Assembly: GCA_036788215.1 (NCBI GenBank)
Contig: DAIQNV010000001.1
Location: 41,710-105,709, forward strand
Source of the DNA: DAIQNV01 sp036788215
GTDB taxonomy: Bacteria > Planctomycetota > Phycisphaerae > Phycisphaerales > UBA1924
Direction: 5' to 3'
DNA: 64,000 bases
In this document: one piece after another, positions 41,701 through 49,448 of the stretch
Numbering within the stretch: the first letter of the stretch is position 1
Layout of the letters: each line of letters begins with the position of its first letter
The notes under the pieces: generated by a model
Told to the model about the DNA's origin: nothing
Databases searched by the model: none
Seen by the model: only the letters and a program-made list of their open reading frames with translations
Translations under genes and position numbers: made by a program

Positions 41701-42095
41701 CCGATGGCGGGCACCGCGACCCTCGTGAGGATCGGCGGGAGGCCCTCGGCGCCCGGGGCGGCACGCCCCAGCGCGTGCGCCAGGTGCACGCTGGGCAGGA
41801 CCGCTCCGTCCGGCGTCGCGGGCAGCAGCACCTCGACCAGCCCCTCGTCGGTCCGATCGCTTTCCGCCAGCAGCCCGACACCGGTGATCGCGCTGCGCAC
41901 GCCCGATGCGTCGGACGCGAAGGGGTGCACCGGGGCGACGCCCTCGCCAGCGGGGTCGATCTCCACGGCGCCCCGGGCAAAGGTCGCGCCGGACTCGGCC
42001 CAGAGCCAGATCCGCCCACCGACGAAAACGCAGTGGACCACCAGCGACGAGACGCCCGCGTCCCGCGTCGCGGGGCGATCGCTCAGCACGCTCAC
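38796..42095 (-). CDS. SNF2-family DEAD/DEAH helicase (bacterial SNF2 type)
   Basis: This is a DNA translocase/remodeller type ATPase, 1099 residues from GTG 42095. The N-terminal 450 residues are the bacterial SNF2-associated region (LVVHCVFVGGRIWLWAES at the start). The motor begins near residue 610: GLSWLAFLERFGFG, Walker A ADDMGLGKTVQ (about 635), DEAQ box (about 743), ALTGTPVENRLSELW, LIFTQFRQM, SLKAGGVGLNLTAATHV, DRWWNPAVENQATDRAYRIGQ. The open frame reaches 42596, but the first 167 codons look non-coding. It is cotranscribed with the SWIM protein. No other defence genes such as drmA/drmB are nearby. Confidence 0.93.
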   Translation of the reverse strand: MSVLSDRPATRDAGVSSLVVHCVFVGGRIWLWAESGATFARGAVEIDPAGEGVAPVHPFASDASGVRSAITGVGLLAESDRTDEGLVEVLLPATPDGAVLPSVHLAHALGRAAPGAEGLPPILTRVAVPAIGLDPRGWGRFFERVAEFDEDEGSVTFGPGVRYFELLSALGLHLLSQQRFVPMMCQDGGGALSATWSPWMNDEATSGKVSAVLRAMPASARAGVDDLGHDAWRITEVFLQRLVDAVCREALELEDMFDTVEGRDAVADAQVAWMQGLLGPEPAVATPQSQRVEVARRVRRWIGALEDRGQSGAWRLLLRLNEPVDEGLADNIDEPDDSLLWSVSFHLQSQERSEVIVDAADVWLMSRDSMTIEGLALESPQELLLAELGRASRLYKKFESALSDNEPIEINLTTKQAYEFLREVRPIMVEQGFGIESPGWWESPVGRLGARLKIESDPLEQLVDSGPGAAGSVGPQLGLTALVGYHWEIAIGDATLTLNEFEQLAGKSSPLIRVNGRWVEIRPEDVQAAIKFIRENPGGEMKLAEAMRLAYASEAKTTGLPILGLDATGWVDQLLGGGGEGLDEGPAQLVPILETPEKFRGTLRPYQLRGLSWLAFLERFGFGACLADDMGLGKTVQLLALMAHERQVAAEAGAGAGSGVAGGVLPTLLVVPMSVVGNWVREAQRFTPEIKVMVHHGIERMMGDELVEEAGRSDMVITTYALANRDRDTLEKVAWGRIVLDEAQFIKNPSAKQSMAVRSLHADRRIALTGTPVENRLSELWSIMDFLNPGYLGPSGGFRKRFSVPIERYRDAQKGEQLRGLVRPFILRRVKTDPTVVADLPEKLETREYCHLTSEQAALYESCVKRMLTEVEQTDGIHRRGLVLAALIRLKQICNHPSQILKDHDPTSPRPADASRSGKCVRLLEMVDEVLAEGERCLIFTQFRQMGHLLAGMLRHEMGKEVLFLHGGTAQGQRQNMIDQFQDPKSQKPILILSLKAGGVGLNLTAATHVFHFDRWWNPAVENQATDRAYRIGQTRTVHVHKFVVRGTLEERVDEMIEAKTELAERIIGAGERWLTELDTGELRSILALRADAIGDDEE

Positions 42096-42399
42096 GCCCG
42101 CACCCCCACCCGTACAGCCGAGTTTGCCCGCGCCCTGCCCGCGGCTACCCCCACCTCCAGAACCATCCCCGTCGTGCCCCGTCGTCCGTGCACTGGTTCC
42201 CTCCCGCGTCCGCCGATCCCTCGGCGTTCCCAACACTCCGTCGCCCGCCTGCCAAACGCCAGGATGGCGCGGGCCCAAGGGGAGAGCGTACGCACGAACC
42301 CCGCCCAAAGCCGCGAGCCGCCGGCTGACTGAACCAAACCCAAGCGAGATTTCGGGACCACCCCGGGGGTTGGCGTGCCGGACGCCGGTGTCGGCCCGC
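42096..42399. other. Intergenic region between SNF2 helicase and methyltransferase genes
   Basis: About 300 bases on the 5' side of the helicase gene. Frames on both strands cross it, none with domain support. It should contain the helicase promoter, but no convincing boxes were found. Confidence 0.4.
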
Positions 42400-44346
42400 C
42401 TAGGCCACCCCGAGGCGCCCCAGCCACCACGAGAGCACCGCCTCGCGATCGAGACCCCCGACCGCGTAGGCGTCAAGCATGGTCGCGCCGAACCGGTGCA
42501 GCGCCCCGAACTCGGGCGGGCCCGGGGGGCCACCGTCCGCAACGACATCGGGCCCGCTCGCCCGTACAGCCCGCTCGCTCGCGCTCGGGGCTCCATCTGT
42601 GCGGTGTGCCGCGATGGCGTGGCCCGTTCCGAGGGAACCGGTCTGGATCTGCCTGGCGAGTTGCGCCCCCCGGTCCCATGCTGCCCCGTCGATCGGCAGG
42701 GGCAGTTCCAGAACCTGCTTCGCGCTGACCTTCAGGGCCTGCACGCTCATGCCGGTGCCCCCCCAGCGCCGGTAGGCCTCCACGCTCGCGACGGGCGAGG
42801 CGATCGCTGCGAGGAGTCTCCAGACATCGTCCGGTTCGTGGGGCATCACCGAGATCACGGGCGTGACCGGGAGCCATTCGCCCCGGGCGTCCGCGACCGC
42901 CTCCATCGCGCGCCCCTGCGTCGCGACGAGCACCTTGGGCACGAGGCGGGCGCTGGCCCATCGCGCGAGCCAGCCCTCGAAGGCGTCGACGCGGGCGACG
43001 GGTCGCGTCCACGCCTGCTTGTGGATCCGCGTTCCCGCGCCCCAGCGGAGGGCGAGGGGCCCGATGAGCCCCGAGGTGATGAGCCTCGAGGCGTGCGCGT
43101 GGTCCTCGCCCGCCTCCTGCACCCGGCCCTGGAGCCCGTAGTAGGCGTCGCGGAAGTCCGCGGTCGCGGCGGCGCGGTCCGCCACCGACCCGCCCGGGCG
43201 GAAGGGGCACTCGGGCAGACCCCACACCGGGGCGGCGATCCCGGCCCAGGTCTTCTCCAGCCCGACCGGTCGGACACGGTGCGCCGCGAGCCCGCGCCCG
43301 ACGGTGACTGCGGCTTCGACCTGGTGCCCCTCGCCCATCGCCCGGTGCCCGACCGACACCACGAGGGCGCAGGCGTTGACGCCGGCGTCGAACTCGCCCC
43401 CCTCGCCGATCCAGGCCGACTCGATGGAGCCCCTCGCCAGCACGCGGGCCCGCACGGCGCTGGCGTCGCGCGAGGCGAGCACGCTGAGGGGCTGGACGAT
43501 GCCGACCCGCCCCCCGTCGCGGGTCATCTCCGTGGATGCCAGCAGGAAGGCGCTCGCGATATCGGCGTACCCCCGGACGGCACCCTCGAACCGCTCTCGG
43601 AGGCGACGGGCGGTCTCGCGGGGGAGGGCGGTTCCGGCGCTCAGTTGGCCCAGGAAGGGGGGGTTGCCCACGATGGCGTCGAACCCGCCCCGGGCACAGA
43701 TCTCGGGGAAACACGTGGGCCAGTCCACCTCCGTCAGCGACTCCCCCACCACGATTCGGTCACGCAGCGACCCGGACCGCCAGGGAACGCCGGCGCGGGC
43801 GCAGAGGCGGGCCCGGCAGGCCCGGGCGGCGACGGGGTCGAGGTCGCAGCCGCACAGGCACTGCAGGAGGTCGGCGGGCGGGGCGCCGGGATCGAGGGAC
43901 GCGAGGGCTTGGACGAGTCGCTCGAGCAGCGGGAGGAGGAAGGCGCCGGAGCCACAGGCGGGGTCGCAGAAGCGCAGCGCGAGGACGGCCCTCGGGTCGC
44001 CGGTCGCTCGGGAAGCCTCGATCATGGGCTGGGCGGCGCGGTCGAGCAGATGGTGGACGAGCCAGGGTGGTGTGTAGACCGAGCCGGCCTTCTTTCGGGC
44101 GTCGGAGCCCGGGACGAGGGTTCGGGGCGGGCCGGGGTCGATCCGCAGGGCGAGCAGGCGGGGGTAGTCGTCCGCGAGTTCGGCGAGGCGGTCCTCATCG
44201 CCCGACTCCGCGGCGTTGCGCAGCACGCGCCAGGCGGCGAAGCGGAGCGAGCGGCGCGGGTCGGGGGCGAGTTCGGCCTCGACGGCGCGGGCGAGTGGAC
44301 CCGGCGCGCGGGGGCGGGAGCGGGTTGCTGCGGTCGAGGGGGGCAC
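42400..44346 (-). CDS. Eco57I-like adenine-specific DNA methyltransferase
   Basis: The 648-residue protein from GTG 44346 has the N6-adenine methyltransferase motifs: SAM-binding FCDPACGSGAFLLPLLERL (about residue 128), CGCDLDPVAARACRARL, and the catalytic NPPF in DAIVGNPPFLGQ (about residue 228). A VYTPPWLVHHLLD motif before motif I is typical of Eco57I/type II G-like enzymes. The C-terminal 350 residues resemble target-recognition regions of such enzymes (KVLVATQGRAMEAV, LKVSAKQVLELPLP). No nuclease motif was seen within it and no restriction gene is beside it, so it may be solitary. It is divergent from the sugar ABC genes, with 78 bases between starts. Confidence 0.85.
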   Translation of the reverse strand: MPPSTAATRSRPRAPGPLARAVEAELAPDPRRSLRFAAWRVLRNAAESGDEDRLAELADDYPRLLALRIDPGPPRTLVPGSDARKKAGSVYTPPWLVHHLLDRAAQPMIEASRATGDPRAVLALRFCDPACGSGAFLLPLLERLVQALASLDPGAPPADLLQCLCGCDLDPVAARACRARLCARAGVPWRSGSLRDRIVVGESLTEVDWPTCFPEICARGGFDAIVGNPPFLGQLSAGTALPRETARRLRERFEGAVRGYADIASAFLLASTEMTRDGGRVGIVQPLSVLASRDASAVRARVLARGSIESAWIGEGGEFDAGVNACALVVSVGHRAMGEGHQVEAAVTVGRGLAAHRVRPVGLEKTWAGIAAPVWGLPECPFRPGGSVADRAAATADFRDAYYGLQGRVQEAGEDHAHASRLITSGLIGPLALRWGAGTRIHKQAWTRPVARVDAFEGWLARWASARLVPKVLVATQGRAMEAVADARGEWLPVTPVISVMPHEPDDVWRLLAAIASPVASVEAYRRWGGTGMSVQALKVSAKQVLELPLPIDGAAWDRGAQLARQIQTGSLGTGHAIAAHRTDGAPSASERAVRASGPDVVADGGPPGPPEFGALHRFGATMLDAYAVGGLDREAVLSWWLGRLGVA

Positions 44347-44378
44347 GCGGTTTGAGTGTAGTGGCGCGGGGGTCGTAT

Positions 44379-44387
44379 CTGTTACAG
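44379..44387. promoter_or_regulatory. Candidate LacI-type operator (CTG-N3-CAG)
   Basis: CTGTTACAG lies in the 78-base gap between the methyltransferase start and the start of the sugar-binding protein gene. The same CTG-N3-CAG form occurs in two more promoter regions of this locus. Confidence 0.35.
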
Positions 44388-44424
44388 TCGCGGTTTGGGA
44401 GCCTTGGTCCCGAGGGGCGGTGTC

Positions 44425-45822
44425 GTGCGGAGTTTTTCTCTCGGCGTCTGGATCATCGTCGCGGTCGCGCTGGTGTCGAGCGTGCTGGTGATACTGCGCC
44501 CGCGCGAGGAGGACGCGGGGCTGCAGATCTGGACCTTCTCGTGGGCGCACGTGCTGATCTACAACCCGATCATCGACGAGTGGAACGCGCAGCGTCCCGA
44601 GGAAGAGCGGGTGGCGATCGACCAGTTCGCGCTGGCGGCGCTCGAGCACCGGATGCTCTCGGGCTTCTTCGCGGGCGTCCCGACGGCGGACCTGATCGAG
44701 GTGGAGCGGTCGATCGCGGGGCGGGCGTTCACGGGGCCCCTGGAGTCGGTGGGGTTCACGGATCTGACCGATCGGATGCGGGAGGAGGGCCTGATCGACA
44801 TCATCAACCCGCCCTCGTTTGCGCCGTGGATGAGCCGTGGGCGGATCTTCGGGATCCCGCACGATGTGCACCCGGTGCTGCTGGGGTACCGGGTCGACCT
44901 CGTCGAAGAGGTTGGGATCGATGTCTCCAGGATCGAGACCTGGGATGACTTCAAGCGGGAGATGCGCCCGCTGGTGGTCGACCTCGATGGCGACGGGACG
45001 ATCGACCGGTATCCCCTGGCGTTCTGGCCCAGCGAGCTGGACAAGCTGGAGCTGCTCTTCCTGCAGGGCGGGGGGCGGATGTTCGCGGAGGACGGGTCGG
45101 CGCAGATCGCGACCGAGCTGCACGCGGAGCTGCTGGCGGAGATGGTGTCGTGGTGCGTGGGGCCGGACCGGATCGCGGGGGAGGCGCCGGATTTCAGCGC
45201 GTCGGGGAACGCCCTGAAGATCCGCGGGTTCACCGCGTCGTTCTTCATGCCCGACTGGATGTGCGACCTGTGGCAGAACGAGCTGCCCGGGATGGCGGGG
45301 AAGCTGCGCCTGATGCCCCTGCCGGCGTGGGAGCCGGGGGGGAGGCGGACGAGCGTGTGGGGCGGGACGATGCTGGCGATCCCGAAGGATGTGCCGGACT
45401 TCGAGAAGGCGTGGGAATTCGCCAAGCACCTGTATCTCTCGGACGAGATGGCCCGGCGCCTGTACCGCGATGGCGACATCATCAGCCCGATCGAGACGCA
45501 CTGGGACGACCCGGTGTACGACGAGCCGGACCCGTACTTCGGCGGGCAGGCGAAGGGGCGGCTGTATATCGAGATGGCGCCGCACATCCCGGTGCGCGAG
45601 AGTTCGCCCTACTTTCGCCGGGCGATGGAGCGCATCGCGGACGCGGGGCTGAGGCTGCTCGCCTGGGCGAACGCCAACGGGGTGTACGACGCGGAGAGCC
45701 TGAGGCCCGAGGCGCTGCGGCAGCTCGGTGAGGTGGAGGCGATCATCGAGCGGCAGATGGAGCGGACCGCTGCGTTCCATGAGCTGGACGCTGCGGGGGG
45801 CGTTGACGGGGAGGGCGGGTGA
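44425..45822 (+). CDS. Sugar ABC transporter substrate-binding protein (CUT1 family, membrane-anchored)
   Basis: The 465-residue protein has an N-terminal signal anchor (SLGVWIIVAVALVSSVLVIL) without a lipobox Cys. A family 1 solute-binding fold follows: LQIWTFSWAHVLIYNPIIDEWN, FAGVPTADLIEVE, FGIPHDVHPVLLGYRVDL, ETWDDFKREM, AFFM-like FTASFFMPDWMCDLW and WGGTMLAIPKDV with FEKAWEFAKHLY. It binds sugars outside the membrane for import. GTG 44425 has GAGGGG upstream; earlier in-frame codons (TTG 44395) are less likely. Its stop overlaps the next ATG (TGATG). Confidence 0.92.
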   Translation: MRSFSLGVWIIVAVALVSSVLVILRPREEDAGLQIWTFSWAHVLIYNPIIDEWNAQRPEEERVAIDQFALAALEHRMLSGFFAGVPTADLIEVERSIAGRAFTGPLESVGFTDLTDRMREEGLIDIINPPSFAPWMSRGRIFGIPHDVHPVLLGYRVDLVEEVGIDVSRIETWDDFKREMRPLVVDLDGDGTIDRYPLAFWPSELDKLELLFLQGGGRMFAEDGSAQIATELHAELLAEMVSWCVGPDRIAGEAPDFSASGNALKIRGFTASFFMPDWMCDLWQNELPGMAGKLRLMPLPAWEPGGRRTSVWGGTMLAIPKDVPDFEKAWEFAKHLYLSDEMARRLYRDGDIISPIETHWDDPVYDEPDPYFGGQAKGRLYIEMAPHIPVRESSPYFRRAMERIADAGLRLLAWANANGVYDAESLRPEALRQLGEVEAIIERQMERTAAFHELDAAGGVDGEGG

Positions 45823-46706
45823 TGCGCGACCGCGCGGGGGCGGCCCCCTACCTGCTGCTGGCGCCGTTCCTGGCGGTGTTCTGCGTGTTCGTGCTGTATC
45901 CCCTGGCGCGGAGCCTGATCTTGGCGACGGAGCGGAGCTTCGGGCCGGACGCTTCAACCTTCGTGGGGCTGGAGAACTTCCGGCTGCTTTTGGATGATCC
46001 GCTCTTCTGGCTGGCGGCACGGAACACGCTGGTTTTCACGCTGGGGTCGGTGTTCATCCAGTTGCCAATGGCGCTCCTGCTGGCTATGGCGCTGAACCGG
46101 CCGGACCTGAAGGGGCGGGCGTTGTACCGGCTGGTGTTCTTCGCGCCGCAGCTGGTGGGGCTGGCGTTCACGGGCGTCCTCGCGGCCCTGATGTTCGAGA
46201 AGCAGACCGGGCTGATCAATCGCGTGCTGCACGACCTGGTGGGCCTGAGCCTCGACTTCCCGTGGCTGCAGGTGCACATCATGCCCATGCTGATCCTGGC
46301 GGCGCTGTGGCTGTTCGTCGGGTTCAACATGATCTACTTTCTCGCGGCGCTGCAGAATGTCGACCGCTCGCTGGTCGAGGCCTCGATGATCGACGGCGCG
46401 GGGCCGTTGCAGCGGTTCTGGAATGTCACGATCCCCGCGATCAAGCCGGTCGGAACGTTCGTCGTGCTGCTGTCGATCATCGGGAGCGTGCAGCTCTTCG
46501 AGTTGCCCTACATCATCTTCGGGCAGACGCAGTTCGGCGGAGGGGGCCCCGAGAACCGGGCGCTGACGGTCGTGATGTACCTCTACCAGCAGGGGTTCGA
46601 GGTGGGCGACCTCGGGTACGCGAGCGCCATCGGGTGGGTGATCGCGATCGTCCTCTTCGCGGCGGGGCTCGGGCAGCTGGCGGCGAACCGGGGGGAGCGG
46701 GCATGA
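45822..46706 (+). CDS. Sugar ABC transporter permease (MalF-type)
   Basis: The 294-residue protein has six membrane helices and the permease EAA loop (LVEASMIDGAGPLQRFWNVTIP) that contacts the ATPase. ATG 45822 shares one base with the stop of the binding-protein gene, and its own stop overlaps the next ATG by four bases. It is one half of a MalF/MalG-like pair. Confidence 0.95.
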   Translation: MRDRAGAAPYLLLAPFLAVFCVFVLYPLARSLILATERSFGPDASTFVGLENFRLLLDDPLFWLAARNTLVFTLGSVFIQLPMALLLAMALNRPDLKGRALYRLVFFAPQLVGLAFTGVLAALMFEKQTGLINRVLHDLVGLSLDFPWLQVHIMPMLILAALWLFVGFNMIYFLAALQNVDRSLVEASMIDGAGPLQRFWNVTIPAIKPVGTFVVLLSIIGSVQLFELPYIIFGQTQFGGGGPENRALTVVMYLYQQGFEVGDLGYASAIGWVIAIVLFAAGLGQLAANRGERA

Positions 46707-47653
46707 GATCCTTGCTCACACTGTTGCCGGGCTTCGGGCGCCGGCTGCTGCGGGGCGAGGGGGATCGCGGGGGGGCGGCTCGCGTGGATCGCCCTCGGGG
46801 CTGGTCGTGGTGGCTGGGGCGGGTCCTGCTGGTCCACCTGCCCCTGGTCCTCGTGGCGCTGGTGGTGCTGACGCCGATCGTGTGGATGGTGACCTCGAGC
46901 GTGAAGGCGACGGAGGACCACTTCACGAGCGTGTTCCTGCCCTCCGGGGAGGGATTCCTCGGGATCGCGTGGGACCGGCTGACGCTGCAGAACTTCGCGA
47001 AGCTCTTCGGCGAGGCGAACATGGGGCGGGCGATCGTGAACTCGCTGTTCGTCTCGTCGGTGACGGCGGTTTTCGCGACGCTGTTCTGCGCTGCGGGGGG
47101 GACGGCGCTGGCGCTGTACCGGTTCCGTGGGCGTGGGTGGCTGACGGTGGTGGTGCTGGGGGCGATGATCATCCCGCCTCCCCTGTTGCTGGCGCCGACC
47201 TATGAGCTGCTGCACTCCCTGGGTCTGCTGAACACGTTCACGGGCTTGCTGGTGCCGGGGCTGGCGCCGGCGTTCGGCGTGTTTCTCTTTCGCCAGGCGG
47301 CGGTGCAGAGCGTGCCCCGGGAGCTCCTGGAGTCGGCGCGGATCGACGGGTGCGGGGAGCTGCGGGCGTTTTTCATCATCGTGCTGCCCCTGCTGAGGCC
47401 GATGGTCGGGGCGTTCATGCTGATCACGTTCCTGGCGTGGTGGAACAACTTCATCACGCCCCAGGTGGTGCTGCAGGATGACACAATGTTCCCGCTGGCG
47501 GTCCGGATCGCGCAGCTGCGGGGGATGTATTACCAGGACTACGGGGCGCAGGTGGCGGCGACGCTGATCTCGGTCGCGCCGGTGATGGTGCTGTTCCTGC
47601 TCCTGCAGAAGGAGTTCCTGAGCGGGCTGACGGCGGGGGCAGTGAAGGGGTAG
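46703..47653 (+). CDS. Sugar ABC transporter permease (MalG-type)
   Basis: The 316-residue protein has six helices and the EAA loop (LLESARIDGCGELRAFFIIVLP). The first 35 residues are a basic extension before helix 1. It is the last gene of the transporter unit. No ATP-binding subunit lies nearby; CUT1 systems often share one encoded elsewhere (MsmK/MalK type). Its stop faces the stop of the LacI-type gene across 46 bases. Confidence 0.95.
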   Translation: MRSLLTLLPGFGRRLLRGEGDRGGAARVDRPRGWSWWLGRVLLVHLPLVLVALVVLTPIVWMVTSSVKATEDHFTSVFLPSGEGFLGIAWDRLTLQNFAKLFGEANMGRAIVNSLFVSSVTAVFATLFCAAGGTALALYRFRGRGWLTVVVLGAMIIPPPLLLAPTYELLHSLGLLNTFTGLLVPGLAPAFGVFLFRQAAVQSVPRELLESARIDGCGELRAFFIIVLPLLRPMVGAFMLITFLAWWNNFITPQVVLQDDTMFPLAVRIAQLRGMYYQDYGAQVAATLISVAPVMVLFLLLQKEFLSGLTAGAVKG

Positions 47654-47661
47654 GGGTAAAG

Positions 47662-47693
47662 ACGAAGAGACGAAGAGACGAAGAGACGAAGAG
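47662..47693. repeat. Tandem repeat, four copies of an 8-base unit (ACGAAGAG)
   Basis: Four exact copies lie in the 46-base gap between convergent genes. It is microsatellite-like. Confidence 0.9.
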
Positions 47694-47699
47694 TCCGGA

Positions 47700-48740
47700 T
47701 CATGCCGGTCTGGGGCGGGCGGTGGTGGCGTTGACCTCGAGGAAGCTGTCGAGCTCGATGCGGGGGACGCGGGAGCTGGTGCCTCCGAGCATCATGCGGC
47801 AGAGGACCTGGCCGGCGAGCGTGGCGAGGGCGGGGGCGTCCTGGCAGACCGCGGTGTAGACGGGGCAGCCCCCGTGACGGGCGACGTCGTCGTCGAAGCC
47901 CACGACGGAGAAGTCGCCCGGGATGTTCAGCCCCAGCTCGTGCAGGCGCCGCAGGGCGCCGAGGGTCGGATCGGGGTCGGCGAAGTAGGCCGCTGTGGGC
48001 GGGTCGGGGAGGGCGAGGAGGCGGTTGATCGCGGTGACGCCCCCTTCCGCGTCGGCGGGGGCGGTGATCTCAAGGGCGGGATCGGGGTCGATGCCGAACT
48101 CCGCGAGCGCGTCGCGGTAGCCCTCGAACCGGTCGGCGTGGTCCTGGTCGGGGACGATGTTGCGGCAGAAGCCGATGCGACGGTGCCCGAGGTGCAGGAG
48201 GTGGCGGACCGCATCGCGTGAGGTCTCGCGGCTGGCGACGCAGACGTAGCCCAGGTCGGGGTGGTCGTGCTTGTGGGCGACGACGATGGTGGGGACGCGG
48301 GCCTCGGCGATCTCGTCGAGCAGGTGGCTGGAGGCTTCGTCGATGCGGACCGCGAGGGCGCCGACGCCCCGGGAGGCGACGAGGTCCGCGATCGTCTCCT
48401 GCGGGCGCCGACGGTCGGCGTTGACGAGCAGGACCTCGGCGCCATGGGAGATCGCGGCGCGAGCGAGGCCGGCCCAGATCGTGGCGTCGAACCCGCCGAA
48501 GCGGGGGCCGGAGGTGGAGTCGACGAAGAGGCAGCCCAGCGTGGGGATGGTGGAGGGGAGGCGTCCGCTGCGCTCGGGATGGTCCGCTCGCTGGGCCTCG
48601 AGGCGCTCGAGGGCGTCCCGGACGCGTCCGCGGATGCGGTCGGAGACCTTGCTCGGATCGCGGAGGGCGCGGGAGACGCTGGCGGCGGAGACGCCGGCGA
48701 CCTGGGCGATGTCTCGGACGGTGGCTTGTACGCGTGTCAT
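47700..48740 (-). CDS. LacI/GalR-family transcriptional regulator
   Basis: The 346-residue protein has the N-terminal helix-turn-helix and hinge (TVRDIAQVAGVSAASVSRAL, residues 8-27) and a periplasmic-binding-like effector domain (GADVLL-type AEVLLVNADRRRPQET, GHRRIGFCRN, AYFADPDPTLGALRRL, FSVVGFDDDVA). It probably senses a sugar or oligosaccharide and controls the surrounding transport and hydrolase genes, as its place between them suggests. Palindromes CTGTATCAG just upstream may allow autoregulation. Confidence 0.94.
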   Translation of the reverse strand: MTRVQATVRDIAQVAGVSAASVSRALRDPSKVSDRIRGRVRDALERLEAQRADHPERSGRLPSTIPTLGCLFVDSTSGPRFGGFDATIWAGLARAAISHGAEVLLVNADRRRPQETIADLVASRGVGALAVRIDEASSHLLDEIAEARVPTIVVAHKHDHPDLGYVCVASRETSRDAVRHLLHLGHRRIGFCRNIVPDQDHADRFEGYRDALAEFGIDPDPALEITAPADAEGGVTAINRLLALPDPPTAAYFADPDPTLGALRRLHELGLNIPGDFSVVGFDDDVARHGGCPVYTAVCQDAPALATLAGQVLCRMMLGGTSSRVPRIELDSFLEVNATTARPRPA

Positions 48741-48762
48741 GGCGTCCTGCGTGGCTTCAAGC

Positions 48763-48771
48763 CTGTATCAG
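48763..48771. promoter_or_regulatory. Candidate LacI-type operator (CTG-N3-CAG), upstream of the regulator gene
   Basis: CTGTATCAG, extended to GCCTG-TAT-CAGGC (48761-48773), lies 22 bases upstream of the LacI-type start, where it could serve autoregulation. An adjoining palindrome GGCTT-C-AAGCC is at 48753-48763. Confidence 0.35.
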
Positions 48772-48798
48772 GCGGGCGATCATCGCGCCGCGGGAAGC

Positions 48799-48826
48799 CC
48801 GGGCCGGCGCGTCGGCGCCGGCCCGG
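48799..48826 (-). terminator. Terminator-like hairpin after the PEP-CTERM gene
   Basis: A 12-pair perfect G+C stem (48799-48810 with 48815-48826) with loop GTCG, 22 bases after the PEP-CTERM stop on the minus strand. No T-run follows, so termination is likely but not certain. Confidence 0.5.
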
Positions 48827-48848
48827 TGTGGTCGATCGGTGGTGGGCC

Positions 48849-49448
48849 TCAGCGCCGGCGGCGGGCCATGGAGGCACCGGCGAGGGCGAGGGCGCCGAGA
48901 GCGCCCGGGCCCGGGACGAGGGTGAGGCTCGTGCTGAAGACGAACGCGTTGGCCTGGCCGGAGCCCAGGGGGGCGGCGTTATCGAACAGGATGACGGCGC
49001 GGACGAAGGCGGTCCCGCTGACCGTGGTGCCCTGCATCGAGTAGGACAGCCCGTCGCCCGTGACGAGGCCATCGCCCGGGTCGTTGGTGTCGATATCGAA
49101 GAAGGTCTCGCCCAGCTTGGTCGCGTCGTCGGGCGCGTAGTACTCGAGCCCGAAGCGGAAGTTGGCGTTGAAGTTCGACTCGATCCGCACGTCCGTGAGG
49201 TCGAACTGATACAGCCCCTCGCCCGCGGCGACGGACTGGAAGACGCCCCCGAAGTTGCCGTTGTTGTCGGCGAAGAACGAGGCGTGGTTGGCGCCGAAGA
49301 AGTTGTTGAAGTCGGCGGCTCCGAACTTGCCCCAGAAGGTGCCCTGCTGGTCGAACCCGGGGTCTTGCAGCAACTCGGTCGCCGCGAGGGCGGGCGTGGT
49401 CGCGAGGCCCGCGAGGGCCCCGACGGCGATCGTGCTCAGCGCTTTCAT
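48849..49448 (-). CDS. PEP-CTERM protein with one copy of a putative carbohydrate-binding module
   Basis: The 199-residue protein has a signal peptide ending near ALAA, one module of about 150 residues and the PEP-CTERM sorting end VPGPGALGALALAGASMARRRR in which the usual E is G. The module starts LQDPGFDQQGTFWGKFGAADF, continues SFFADNNGNFGGVFQSVAAG and FRFGLEYYAPDDATKLGETFF. The same pattern occurs twice in the protein at 53439-54671. GGAGAG before ATG 49448 supports the start. It probably is an exported surface protein that binds polysaccharide; that role is inference. Confidence 0.85.
   Translation of the reverse strand: MKALSTIAVGALAGLATTPALAATELLQDPGFDQQGTFWGKFGAADFNNFFGANHASFFADNNGNFGGVFQSVAAGEGLYQFDLTDVRIESNFNANFRFGLEYYAPDDATKLGETFFDIDTNDPGDGLVTGDGLSYSMQGTTVSGTAFVRAVILFDNAAPLGSGQANAFVFSTSLTLVPGPGALGALALAGASMARRRR

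Noticed and set aside
37668..42332. A 1554-codon open frame on the plus strand
   Set aside because: It lies fully opposite the SNF2 and SWIM genes, has Arg/His/Pro-rich composition and no domain. It is a G+C-driven shadow frame.
37749..44346. DISARM defence system
   Set aside because: A SNF2 helicase and an adenine methyltransferase are present, but drmA, drmB (DUF1998) and drmC (phospholipase D) are absent within the window, so the call is not supported.
20674..47693. CRISPR array
   Set aside because: The only tandem repeats have 7- and 8-base units with no spacers, and no cas genes were found.
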